Assembly: GCF_000190375.1 (NCBI RefSeq)
Contig: NZ_AEWG01000128.1
Location: 1 to 35,911 of the forward strand
Direction of reading: 5' to 3'
Length of the DNA stretch: 35,911 bases
Source of the DNA: Rubrivivax benzoatilyticus JA2 = ATCC BAA-35
GTDB taxonomy: Bacteria; Pseudomonadota; Gammaproteobacteria; Burkholderiales; Burkholderiaceae_C
This document shows, piece by piece, positions 28,166 through 35,911 of this stretch. The position numbers and the translations under genes are program-made. The notes beneath the pieces were generated by a model. It did not search any database. It worked only from the letters and a program-made list of their open reading frames with translations, and was not told the origin of the DNA. Within the stretch, counting starts at the first letter, position 1. Every line of letters begins with the position of its first letter.

Positions 28166-29944
28166 CTACCCGGAAACTCTTTCGTGATATTCGGCGAGTG
28201 CCACCACCGAATTCCCAACGCGCACAAGCAAAACCGGGACCATGCTATCACCGGCCTGCACCCGCGCGCGGCTCGCGCCCCCCGATTCGAATGTCACGGC
28301 AAACGCCTCGGGCGCGCCCTGCAGGCCCGTCCCGAGCAGTTTCGCCGCCGCCTCCTTGGCGCACCAGACGCGCAGCAGAGCGTCGTCGCGCGTGGCCGCC
28401 GGCTGCGCCGCCAGCCAGGCGCGTTCGGCCGGCGTGAACGCGGCTTCGAGCAGGTCCGGGCGCTGCACGCGGCCGATCTCCTCGGCATCGACGCCCACCG
28501 GCGCACCATCGTCGCGCAGCGCTGCGACATTCCAGCGCGCACCGTGCGTCAGCGACACCGCGGGCGCCGGCGCCAGGCTCTGCGTCCACCAGCCGTCGAC
28601 GAAGGGCGCTCCGCGTTCGTCGTGGCCGACGACGACGTCCGACGGATAGACGAGCTGGCCGGTGCGTTCGTGCAGCCAGTGGCGCACCAGCTCCTTCAGC
28701 GCCAGCCGGCCGTGCAGCCACTGGCGCCGATGGCGCAGGTTGTCGGGCAGCGCGCGCCAGGCTTCGCGTTCCTCCCAGGCCAGCGTGGCGTGCGCCAGCA
28801 TTCGGAGAAAGATCGCGTTCGACTGGGCGCAGAAGGCCTCGGGCAGGCTTTCCAGCTGCCACAGCCGCGCCCCGCCCACCGGCGCCAGCGGCTCGCCGAG
28901 CCAGCCGCCCAGCGGGTCGCGGCGCAGCTGGTAGAAACGGTGCGGCACGGGGAAGAAGACGTTGACCAGGCCGTCGACCCGCAGCAGCGGCCGGCCGTCG
29001 GCGCTGCAGGCTTCGAACTGCCAGCGCCGCGCGGCGGCGATGTCGCCGGCCTGCGCCGGGTCCAGCGCCTGCTGGCGGCCGCGCAGCACGAGGCCGGCCT
29101 CGGCCGCCGGCTGCGGCGCCAGCAGCTCGATGCGCTCGATCGTCGACGGGAAGCAGTTGAAGTCGGTGCCGACGTGCTCGGCCACCCAGCAGGCGGCGAG
29201 CTGGCCCATCGCGTCCATCAGCACCGGGCTCAGCACCATGGACGGCGTGGTCCCGCCGTCGAAGAAGCCGGCCAGACTGCAGTCGCTCAGTTCGCAGTCG
29301 ATGCCGCTCTCGTCCCAGCCGCGCACGTGCGCCAGGCTCTGGAAGATCGGCCCGTGGAACATGCCGACGTCGTAGATCGCCTGGCCGTCCCAGCGTGCGG
29401 CCCGCGGCGCGGCCAGCGCCGGCAGCGGTGCCAGGCGTGCGGTGCCGGTCTCGCGGAACAGCGCCGTCACCGCCGGCGCGCCGGCCTGCGACAGCGTCGC
29501 GCGCCAGAGCCCGGTTTCGCCGGCCACCGGCTCGGCGACGACGTCCAGCGTCAGCGCCTCGTCGTCGAGCGCAATCCAGTCGAAGGCGCGCACCTGCTCG
29601 ATGCTGGCGAAGTCGGCGGTGCCGGCCAGCGCCGCGGCGGCCTCGGCCAGGATCTCCAGGCTGGCCATCAGCGGCACGCAGGCCAGGCCGACGAGCTCGG
29701 GATCGGTGTCCGAACCGCGGCCGGACAGCACGTGGTCGCGCAGGAAGGCGTCGCGGTGCACCGCGAGGTGGCAGCGCGCGACCAGGCGTTCGGGCGAAGC
29801 CTCGACCAGTTCGTCGAGGAAAGGCGCCCAGGCCAGTGGATCCTCGGCTTGCGGCGCCGGCTCGCCGGCTCCGGGCTGCCAGGCTTCGAGCAGCGACTGC
29901 TGCTGCGCCAGGAAGGCGCGCATCGTCGCGAAGTAGTCGGCCAT
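28166..29944 (-). CDS. Polyketide dehydratase - 4'-phosphopantetheinyl transferase fusion
   Basis: This 592-residue protein has two parts. The N-terminal half (about 60-340) is a double-hotdog dehydratase: catalytic His71 is in 'FLRDHVLSGRG', followed by 'VPLMASLEILAEAA', and the second-hotdog Asp244 is in 'LSPVLMDAMGQ'. 'MFHGPIFQSL' lies between them. The C-terminal part (about 400-592) is an Sfp-type 4'-phosphopantetheinyl transferase with 'GVDAEEIGRV' (484-493), whose acidic pair binds Mg, and 'RVWCAKEAAAKLLGTGL' (525-541). It would therefore dehydrate beta-hydroxyacyl intermediates and activate the operon's carrier proteins. The ATG overlaps the KS-AT stop as TGATG, and the ACP gene follows. 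A DH joined to a PPTase is also seen in some Pfa-like secondary-lipid loci. Confidence 0.88.
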   Translation of the reverse strand: MADYFATMRAFLAQQQSLLEAWQPGAGEPAPQAEDPLAWAPFLDELVEASPERLVARCHLAVHRDAFLRDHVLSGRGSDTDPELVGLACVPLMASLEILAEAAAALAGTADFASIEQVRAFDWIALDDEALTLDVVAEPVAGETGLWRATLSQAGAPAVTALFRETGTARLAPLPALAAPRAARWDGQAIYDVGMFHGPIFQSLAHVRGWDESGIDCELSDCSLAGFFDGGTTPSMVLSPVLMDAMGQLAACWVAEHVGTDFNCFPSTIERIELLAPQPAAEAGLVLRGRQQALDPAQAGDIAAARRWQFEACSADGRPLLRVDGLVNVFFPVPHRFYQLRRDPLGGWLGEPLAPVGGARLWQLESLPEAFCAQSNAIFLRMLAHATLAWEEREAWRALPDNLRHRRQWLHGRLALKELVRHWLHERTGQLVYPSDVVVGHDERGAPFVDGWWTQSLAPAPAVSLTHGARWNVAALRDDGAPVGVDAEEIGRVQRPDLLEAAFTPAERAWLAAQPAATRDDALLRVWCAKEAAAKLLGTGLQGAPEAFAVTFESGGASRARVQAGDSMVPVLLVRVGNSVVALAEYHERVSG

Positions 29945-32900
29945 CACCGCGGCGCGCGCGGCGGCGTCGCCGTCGTCGGCCACGGCTTCGGGTTCGGGGC
30001 CGCCGCGGCCACCGGTTCGGCGGGCACCGCGACCGGCACCTCGACGACCGGCGCCCCGGCGGCACCGATGCGCTGCAGCAGCGCGCGGTCGGCGTCGCTC
30101 AGGCGCAGCACCGGCATCGTGTTGTCGAGCATCGGCCGTTCGCGCGGCACCGGCGCCGGCGCGGTCAGGTCGACGACGGCGACGCGGCGGCGCGCATACA
30201 GCGCCTGCAGCGACATCGGCCGTCCGTGCACCCAGAGCTGGGCCAGCGTCGCCAGCAACTGCTCCAGGCCGTGCTTGCGGCGCTGGTTGGAGGCCAGCGC
30301 CAGGTGCGGCTGGTCGGCCAGGATGTCGTCGACGAAAGCCGTCAGGTTGCCCGAGGGGCCGACCTCGACGAAGGCGCGCACGCCGTCGGCGACCATGGCC
30401 TGCACCGTCTCGCGGAAGCGCACGGTCTGCGACCACTGCGCCCCGGCCAGCTTGCGCACCGCGGCCGGCGACGCCGGGAACAGCCCGGCCGACGCGCAGG
30501 AGTACAGCGGCACCTGCGGCGCGCCCAGCTTGATCGCCTTGTAGTGCTCGGCGAAGGCCGCGCTCATCGCGCCGAAGGACGGCGTGTGATAACCGCGGTC
30601 GAACGGCAGCGGCATGCAGATCGCGCCGATCGCGGTGAGCCGCGCCTGCACGGTGTCGATCGCCTCGCGCGTGCCGTAGAGCACGAGCTGGTTGGCGCAG
30701 TTGTCCATCGCGACGTCGATCGCCAGCCCGGTGGCGGCGACCGTCTCGTGCACCATCGCCGAGGGCAGCGCGCCGACGGCCAGCAGCGCGCCGGTCGGGA
30801 TCCTGCCTTCGGCCAGCACCTGGGCGTAGACGGCGTTCAGGTCGCGGATGAAGTCGGCCAGGCGGGCGCGGTCCTCGGTGGGCAGCGCGCCGCTGGCGGC
30901 CAGCGCCGACGACTCGCCCGAGCTGTGGCCCAGCATCACGTCGGGCTCGACGCCCAGCGCACGCAGCAGCGAGTACATCGCCTGGCCGCCGATCATCACC
31001 GCCTCGCTGCCGACGTCCATGTCGTGCAGCCGCGCCTCGAGCTGCTTGCGGCGCTCGGGCGTCAGCTCGGTGGCCGGCGGGTAGACGATGTCGGTGCGGG
31101 TGTCGCCCGGCGCGTCGTCGTACAGGCCGCGCCAGAAGTCCAGCCAGTCGCGCACCTCGTCGAAGCACTGCGCCAGGTCGGCGAACATGCCCAGGTACTG
31201 CGAGCCTTCACCGGGGAACAGGAAGGCCAGCTTGCCGTCGAGCGGGCGCGGCGAATAGAAGACGCCGGCGCGTGTCGCGAAAGCCTTGTCGCCGGCGCTG
31301 CGCAGCTTGGGCAGCGCCTGCGCCAGGCCTTTGGCCAGCGCCTCGCGGCTCTTGGCGACGATCGCCAGGCGGGCCTCGCCGCCGCGGTCGGCGGCGGCCA
31401 GCGCGGCGGCGATCTCGGCCAGCGTCCAGCGCGGTTCACGCTCCAGCGCGGCGGCCAGCGTCTCGACGGCCGTGGCCAGCGCCGCGGCGTCGGGCGCCGA
31501 CAGCACGCAGAGCTCGAACGGCCAGCGCGCCAGCAGCGGCGGGCGCGCGGCGGACGCCGGCGCCTGCTCGACGATGGCGTGGGTGTTGATGCCGCCGAAG
31601 CCGAAGCTGTCGACGCCGGCGCGGCGCGGCTGGCCCAGCGGCGCGATCCAGGGCATGGGCTCGGTGTTGACGAACAGCGGCGTGCGTTCGAGGCCGAGCT
31701 CGGGGTTGACCTGCTCGCACAGCGTCGGCGGCAGCACGCGGTGGTGCAGCGCCAGCGCGGTCTTGATCAGCCCGGCGACGCCGGCGGCCGGGATGCAGTG
31801 GCTGATCATCGACTTGACCGAACCGATCGCGATGCTGCCGCCGGCGCCGCGGCGCGGGCCGAAGACGTTGGCGAGCGCGTTGATCTCGGTCTTGTCGCCC
31901 AGCGGGATGCCGGTGCCGTGGGCCTCGATCAGGCCGACGGTCGCCGGGTCGACGCCGCTGTGTTCGTAGGCCCGGCGGATCGACAGCGTCTCGCCGTCGA
32001 CGCTGGGCGCCAGGAGCCCGGTGCCGCGGCCGTCGCTGGCCTGGCCGATGCCGCGCAGCACGGCGTAGATGCGGTCGCCGTCGGCCAGCGCGTCGGACAG
32101 GCGCTTGAGCACCACCATGCCCAGGCCTTCGCCGAGCAGCGTGCCGTCGCTGCCGGCCTCGAAGGGGCGCACGCGGCCGCGCGCGCTCAAGGCGCCGAGC
32201 TGGGTGAAGATCGTCGAGACGTCGGCGGGCAGCGAGGCGTTGACGCCGCCGGCGATCATCATGCGGCTGCGGCCGGCGCGCAGTTCGTCGACCGCGGCGC
32301 TCACCGCCAGCAGCGACGACGAGCAGGCCGCGTCGACGAGGTAGTTCGGGCCCTTCAGGTTGAGCCGGTTGGCGATGCGCCCGGTCATCACGTTGGGCAC
32401 CAGGCCCGGCGCGGTGTCGGCGCAGTGCGGCGGCAGCTTGGCCAGCAGCGCGCGGCGCAGTTCGGCCTCGGCTGCGGCGTCCAGCCCGGGCAGCGCGGCC
32501 TTCAGCAGTTCCATCGTCTGGTCGAGCACGATGTTGTGCTGGATGACGGTGACCTGGCCGCGGTGCAGATAGGTGCTGTGGCCGAGGATGATGCCGGTGT
32601 CGCGGTGCTCGGCGTCCTGGCCGAGGTAGCCGGCGTCGGCCAGCGCGTCGCGCGCCACGCGCAGCGCGAGGTACTGGTCGGGTTCGCCGCCGTCCATCGA
32701 GTTCGGCATGATCCCGAACTCGCGCGGGTCGAAGCGGTACAGGTCCTTCAGCCAGCCGCCGCGCGGCGTCTTGATGCGGCCGTCGGCCAGGTAGCGCTCG
32801 GCGTCCCAGTTCTCGACCGGGTCGCCGACCGCGTCGACGCCGTCGAGGATGTTGTTCCAGAAGGCCTGCAGGTCCGGCGCGTCCGGGAAGATGCAGGCCA

Positions 32901-32952
32901 TGCCGATCAGCGCGATCGGCTCGGGCGCGGTGTTGGGCGGGTTTCGGCTCAT
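29944..32952 (-). CDS. Type I polyketide synthase subunit: ketosynthase-acyltransferase
   Basis: This 1002-residue protein has a ketosynthase at about 10-465, with catalytic Cys210 in 'VDAACSSSLLAVSAA', His345 in 'EAHGTGIPLGD' and His385 in 'GSVKSMISHCIPAAG'. It also carries a family-specific insertion between about 125 and 185. The KSMISH form, in place of KSNIGH, is typical of Pfa/secondary-lipid ketosynthases. The acyltransferase occupies about 570-900: 'LAFLFPGEGSQYLGMFADLA', nucleophile Ser677 in 'GHSSGES', then 'GYHTPSF' near 780. There is no ACP after the AT; an Ala/Pro-rich tail ends the protein. It should extend chains using carriers in other subunits. The start ATG is 67 bases after the stop of the upstream synthase gene. 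Confidence 0.93.
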   Translation of the reverse strand: MSRNPPNTAPEPIALIGMACIFPDAPDLQAFWNNILDGVDAVGDPVENWDAERYLADGRIKTPRGGWLKDLYRFDPREFGIMPNSMDGGEPDQYLALRVARDALADAGYLGQDAEHRDTGIILGHSTYLHRGQVTVIQHNIVLDQTMELLKAALPGLDAAAEAELRRALLAKLPPHCADTAPGLVPNVMTGRIANRLNLKGPNYLVDAACSSSLLAVSAAVDELRAGRSRMMIAGGVNASLPADVSTIFTQLGALSARGRVRPFEAGSDGTLLGEGLGMVVLKRLSDALADGDRIYAVLRGIGQASDGRGTGLLAPSVDGETLSIRRAYEHSGVDPATVGLIEAHGTGIPLGDKTEINALANVFGPRRGAGGSIAIGSVKSMISHCIPAAGVAGLIKTALALHHRVLPPTLCEQVNPELGLERTPLFVNTEPMPWIAPLGQPRRAGVDSFGFGGINTHAIVEQAPASAARPPLLARWPFELCVLSAPDAAALATAVETLAAALEREPRWTLAEIAAALAAADRGGEARLAIVAKSREALAKGLAQALPKLRSAGDKAFATRAGVFYSPRPLDGKLAFLFPGEGSQYLGMFADLAQCFDEVRDWLDFWRGLYDDAPGDTRTDIVYPPATELTPERRKQLEARLHDMDVGSEAVMIGGQAMYSLLRALGVEPDVMLGHSSGESSALAASGALPTEDRARLADFIRDLNAVYAQVLAEGRIPTGALLAVGALPSAMVHETVAATGLAIDVAMDNCANQLVLYGTREAIDTVQARLTAIGAICMPLPFDRGYHTPSFGAMSAAFAEHYKAIKLGAPQVPLYSCASAGLFPASPAAVRKLAGAQWSQTVRFRETVQAMVADGVRAFVEVGPSGNLTAFVDDILADQPHLALASNQRRKHGLEQLLATLAQLWVHGRPMSLQALYARRRVAVVDLTAPAPVPRERPMLDNTMPVLRLSDADRALLQRIGAAGAPVVEVPVAVPAEPVAAAAPNPKPWPTTATPPRAPR

Positions 32953-32963
32953 TTGACACCCTT

Positions 32964-32994
32964 CGGCCTGTCGGCCGTTCCCGCCAAGCGGGAA
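32964..32994 (-). promoter_or_regulatory. Two hairpins in the only non-overlapping operon junction
   Basis: The 67-bp gap between the large synthase gene and the KS-AT gene contains CGGCC-TGTC-GGCCG (32964-32977) and TTCCCGC-CAA-GCGGGAA (32978-32994), back to back. They could stabilise, process or attenuate the polycistronic message and so set subunit ratio. There is no T-tract typical of a terminator. Confidence 0.4.
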
Positions 32995-33019
32995 TGAGCC
33001 CCGGACAAGTCCTGCGGGC

Positions 33020-35911
33020 TCATGCGTCGATCGCCGTGCGCGCGCTGCCGCCCAGGCGGTTCAGCGCGGCGCTGGCGATGCTCTCCAGTTCCTCGATCAG
33101 CATCACCGGCTCGCCCCGTTCGTCGCTGAACACCACGTTGGCGCGGATCAGCGTCGGGTCGTCGGTCGGGATGCGTTCGTACTCCATGTGCAGCCGCGCC
33201 GGGAAACGTTCGGCGTAGCGCACGACGCGGCCGAACTTCGCCGGCAGCGCCGATTCGTCACGGAAGGCGCGAGCCCACAGCCAGGCCATCTGCGCCGCGG
33301 CGTCCAGCAGCGCCGGGTCGAAGACCCAGCCCGGCGCGTAGGCCGGCATGCCGCGCAGCCAGCTCGACGGGTGCGTGGAACGCACCGCCGTGCCGGCGCC
33401 CTGCTGCGACAGGCCGTCGAAACGTTCGATGACCTGGAAGCGCGGGCCGTGGAACAGCCACTCGCCGTAAGCGCGTTCGACCGTCAGGCTCTTCTCACGG
33501 TGCGGGCGCGGCACGACACGTTCACCGGCCGGCAGCTGCTGCTCCAGCCGCACCACGCCCTTGTAGTGGGTGATGAAGCGGCCGGGGGCCAGCTCGCTCT
33601 GCAGCGCCGCGACGACCTCGAAGCCTTCGCTGCTGCCGTAGGGCGGCGGGCTGACCAGCACACGCAGCGCACGCGCCGGCTCCTTCAGCTCCACGCCCTT
33701 CATCAGCCGGAACTCGCGCACCTCGACGACCTTCCAGCCCGGCCACAGCGTGGCCGCGGCCTCGGCGGTGATCTCCAGCGCGGCGGCCGCCGGCAGCACC
33801 GGCGTCGCGTCGATGACGTGTTCCTGCAGGTAGAGGTGGCGCGCCACGTCCAGGCGCAGCGCGACGACCTGCTCGCCGCGGCCGGCGTCGAGCACACGCG
33901 CAGCGCCCAGCAGCGCGCCGAGCTCGGGGCCTTCGGGCTCGGGCGCCCGTTCGCGCCAGGCGCCGATCTCGGCTTCGTGGCGCTCCCAGGGGCCGGCGCC
34001 GCAGACCACCTCGACCGGGCCGCCGGCCGGGCGCGAGATCTCGTCGGCGAAGAGCTTGCGCCCCACCGCCGCGCTGACCAGCGTCACGCCCTTGGCGGCG
34101 AACTTGGCTTCGGTCTCGGCGGTCACCATGCCGGCGCCGAACTTGGTCGGCCCCCACGGGCCCCAGCACAGCGCGCTGACGGCGACACGGCCGTCCCAGC
34201 GCCCGCGCAGGTGCTCGCCGATGCGGTTCATCAGCTCGTTGGCGGTGGCGTAGTCACCCTGCCCGCTGTTGCCGTAACGCCCGGCGACCGAGCTGAAGAC
34301 GGTGAGGAACTTCAGGCTCTCCGGGCGCAGCCACTTCTGCAGCAGCAGCAGGCCGATGACCTTGGTGTCGACGACGCGGCGCCAGCTCGCCGTGCTCTTG
34401 TCGGCGATCAGCTTGTCCTCGATGACGCCGGCGCCGTGCACGACGCCGTCCAGGCGGCCGTGGCGGGCGTAGACGCCGTCGAGCAGCGCCCGCATCGAGC
34501 CCTCGTCGGTGACGTCGACCGCGTGGTATTCGACGGCCGCGCCGCTAGCGCGGAAGTCGGCGATGTTGGCGCGCATCTCGCGCAGGCCCAGCAAGGCCTG
34601 CACATGGCGGTTGATCTCGCCCGGCTTCATCGCCAGCGCGCCGCGGCGCACCTCGGCGATGAAGTGGGTGCGCAGCGCCGCGGCGTCGGCCAGCGCCGCC
34701 AGTTCGGCGGGTTCGGCCTCGGGCAGCGTGCTGCGGCCGGTCAGCAGCAGCGTGTTGCCGGGCCGCGCCAGCTCGCGCAGCACCTCGGCGGTGATGCCGC
34801 GTGCACCGCCGGTGGCGAGCACGACGACGCCAGCCAGCGCGACACGCGGTGCGTCGGGCGCCAGCTCGGCGACGACGCTGCGGAACACGGTGCGCTGGCC
34901 GCCGGGGTAACCGACTTCCTGGCGGCCGCCGTCGAGCGCCAGCTCGTCGAACAGCGCCTGGGCATGGGCCAGCGCGGTCTGCGTCGGGTCGAGGTCGACG
35001 GCCTTGACGCGCAAGCCGGGCCGCTCCTCGCGCAGCGACTTCAAGAGGCCAGTCGCACCTCCGGACAGCGGCAGCGCCTCGGGTGCCCGGCCGCGGCCGA
35101 ACAGGCCGCCCAGCGCGCTGGCGGCCAGCACGTGGGCCTCGGGAATGAAGGCCGCGCCCAGTTCGCGCAGCAGCACGAACAGCGCCTGGTCGCCGGCGGC
35201 CAGCGCCGCGCGCCAGTCGTCGGGGCCGGCGTCGGCGCCGGGCAACGGCGCGTCGACCGGGCTCAGGAACACCAGGCCGGCGATCGGCGCGACGCGGTGC
35301 GTGCTGCACCAGGCGACCAGCGCCGCCTCGTCGCCCAGCAGCGCCGGATCCAGGCGCTCGACCGTGGCACCACGTTCGACCAGCCGCGTGGCCAGGCCGT
35401 CGGCGAGCGTGCCGCGGTCGGGCACGATCAGGTAGCGCCCGGCGGCGAGACGGCGCGCGGCCGTCTCGGGCAGGGCTTCGGGTGTCGGTTCGATCAGATG
35501 CCGAGACGGGGCATGGTCGGCGACGACGGCGCCGGCCACCGGGGTGCCCGCCTCGGCACGCTCAAAAGGGACGGCCGCCCCTTCCTTGGCCGAGCCGATC
35601 AGGTCGAGCATGCCGTTGAGGGTCGGCTGCGTGTTCAGCTTGCTGCGGCTGTCGACCAGCGCAGCGCGCCAGCCTTCGGGCAGCGCCTGCAGCATCGCGC
35701 CGACGACCTCGATGCGCTTGATGCTGTCGATGCCGAGATCGGACTCGAGGTTCTGGTCCAGGCCGACCATGTCCTTCGGGTAGCCGGTCTTCTCCTCGAC
35801 GATCGTGAGCAGCATCTCGGCGAGCTTGTCGCGCGACAGCGCGGCGGCCGGGGACGCCGCAGCCACCGGCGCGGCCGCGACCGGCGCCGGCTGCACCGGC
35901 GCCGGGCGGCG
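33020..35911 (-). CDS. Type I polyketide/Pfa-like synthase subunit, partial: ACP-KR-DH
   Basis: The frame is open to the right edge, so the N-terminus is missing. The 963 visible codons end at TGA 33020-33022. Residue numbers here start at an internal GTG at 35896. After an Ala/Pro-rich linker comes an ACP domain (about 20-80) with phosphopantetheine Ser58 in 'LGIDSIKRIEVVG', the DSIKR form of Pfa-type carriers. A ketoreductase follows: structural part about 155-340, Rossmann motif 'TGGARGIT' at 362-369, Ser535/536 and Tyr549 in 'FSSVAGRYGNSGQGDYATAN'. A double-hotdog dehydratase spans about 680-945 (His693 in 'EHVIDATPVLP', Asp865 in 'DPALLDAAAQ'). The linker suggests more ACP or KS-AT domains upstream. 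It is the most upstream gene visible in the operon. Confidence 0.92.
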   Translation of the reverse strand, partial: RRPAPVQPAPVAAAPVAAASPAAALSRDKLAEMLLTIVEEKTGYPKDMVGLDQNLESDLGIDSIKRIEVVGAMLQALPEGWRAALVDSRSKLNTQPTLNGMLDLIGSAKEGAAVPFERAEAGTPVAGAVVADHAPSRHLIEPTPEALPETAARRLAAGRYLIVPDRGTLADGLATRLVERGATVERLDPALLGDEAALVAWCSTHRVAPIAGLVFLSPVDAPLPGADAGPDDWRAALAAGDQALFVLLRELGAAFIPEAHVLAASALGGLFGRGRAPEALPLSGGATGLLKSLREERPGLRVKAVDLDPTQTALAHAQALFDELALDGGRQEVGYPGGQRTVFRSVVAELAPDAPRVALAGVVVLATGGARGITAEVLRELARPGNTLLLTGRSTLPEAEPAELAALADAAALRTHFIAEVRRGALAMKPGEINRHVQALLGLREMRANIADFRASGAAVEYHAVDVTDEGSMRALLDGVYARHGRLDGVVHGAGVIEDKLIADKSTASWRRVVDTKVIGLLLLQKWLRPESLKFLTVFSSVAGRYGNSGQGDYATANELMNRIGEHLRGRWDGRVAVSALCWGPWGPTKFGAGMVTAETEAKFAAKGVTLVSAAVGRKLFADEISRPAGGPVEVVCGAGPWERHEAEIGAWRERAPEPEGPELGALLGAARVLDAGRGEQVVALRLDVARHLYLQEHVIDATPVLPAAAALEITAEAAATLWPGWKVVEVREFRLMKGVELKEPARALRVLVSPPPYGSSEGFEVVAALQSELAPGRFITHYKGVVRLEQQLPAGERVVPRPHREKSLTVERAYGEWLFHGPRFQVIERFDGLSQQGAGTAVRSTHPSSWLRGMPAYAPGWVFDPALLDAAAQMAWLWARAFRDESALPAKFGRVVRYAERFPARLHMEYERIPTDDPTLIRANVVFSDERGEPVMLIEELESIASAALNRLGGSARTAIDA

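Noticed and set aside
29395..32997. 1200-codon plus-strand frame opposite the KS-AT gene
   Set aside because: The composition is Arg/Gln/His/Ala-rich shadow text; the minus strand encodes complete KS and AT motifs.

Overview
The window is 35.9 kb of very GC-rich DNA, densely coding, with strong G/C bias at third codon positions. Its housekeeping block (guaA, guaB, a DUF4124 protein, rnfH, ratA, smpB, metC-like, rimO and phaR) is typical of Betaproteobacteria. The order Burkholderiales, and probably the Rubrivivax/Roseateles/Leptothrix neighbourhood, is inferred from gene content and codon use; it was not tested by database search.

Region 1 (1-7840) is an iron-uptake island. A divergent HMA2-type protein runs off the left edge. 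On the plus strand come a FecI-like sigma factor, a FecR-like anti-sigma regulator, a TonB-dependent siderophore receptor with an STN signalling domain, a secreted esterase-like hydrolase, DUF3325 and DUF3649 membrane proteins, and a PepSY membrane protein that carries an apparent 1-base insertion near its 3' end. An AT-rich Fur-box-like site lies upstream of the sigma factor.

Region 2 (7888-12173) groups ion- and stress-associated genes: ExoD and TerC-family membrane proteins, a small membrane protein of unknown function, a divergent NhaR-type LysR regulator, a TerB-like protein and a YqhA/UPF0114 protein. A gene-poor gap follows (12174-13257). It holds one weak small gene candidate and three 81-bp tandem units, each built of two hairpins whose stems vary in sequence but stay paired.

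Region 3 (13258-22813) is housekeeping: guaB, a TetA-like MFS transporter and guaA on the minus strand; DUF4124; rnfH and ratA opposite smpB; a cystathionine beta-lyase-like gene; rimO; and phaR.

Region 4 (22882-35911) is the most unusual part. It is a tightly overlapping minus-strand operon for a multi-protein type I polyketide/fatty-acid synthase resembling bacterial polyunsaturated-fatty-acid (Pfa) and secondary-lipid synthases. Order of transcription: an ACP-KR-DH protein (its N-terminus lies beyond the right edge), a KS-AT protein, a DH-phosphopantetheinyl-transferase fusion, a stand-alone ACP, an alkaline-phosphatase-superfamily enzyme, an alpha/beta hydrolase with a DUF6316-like tail, a beta-propeller-like protein of unknown function, and a second alpha/beta hydrolase. 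Stop and start codons overlap or nearly touch at every junction but one. The ACP, KS, AT, KR, two DH and PPTase activities are therefore encoded together; no enoyl reductase is seen in the window. The product is probably a modified long-chain lipid or polyketide, but its structure cannot be read from the sequence.
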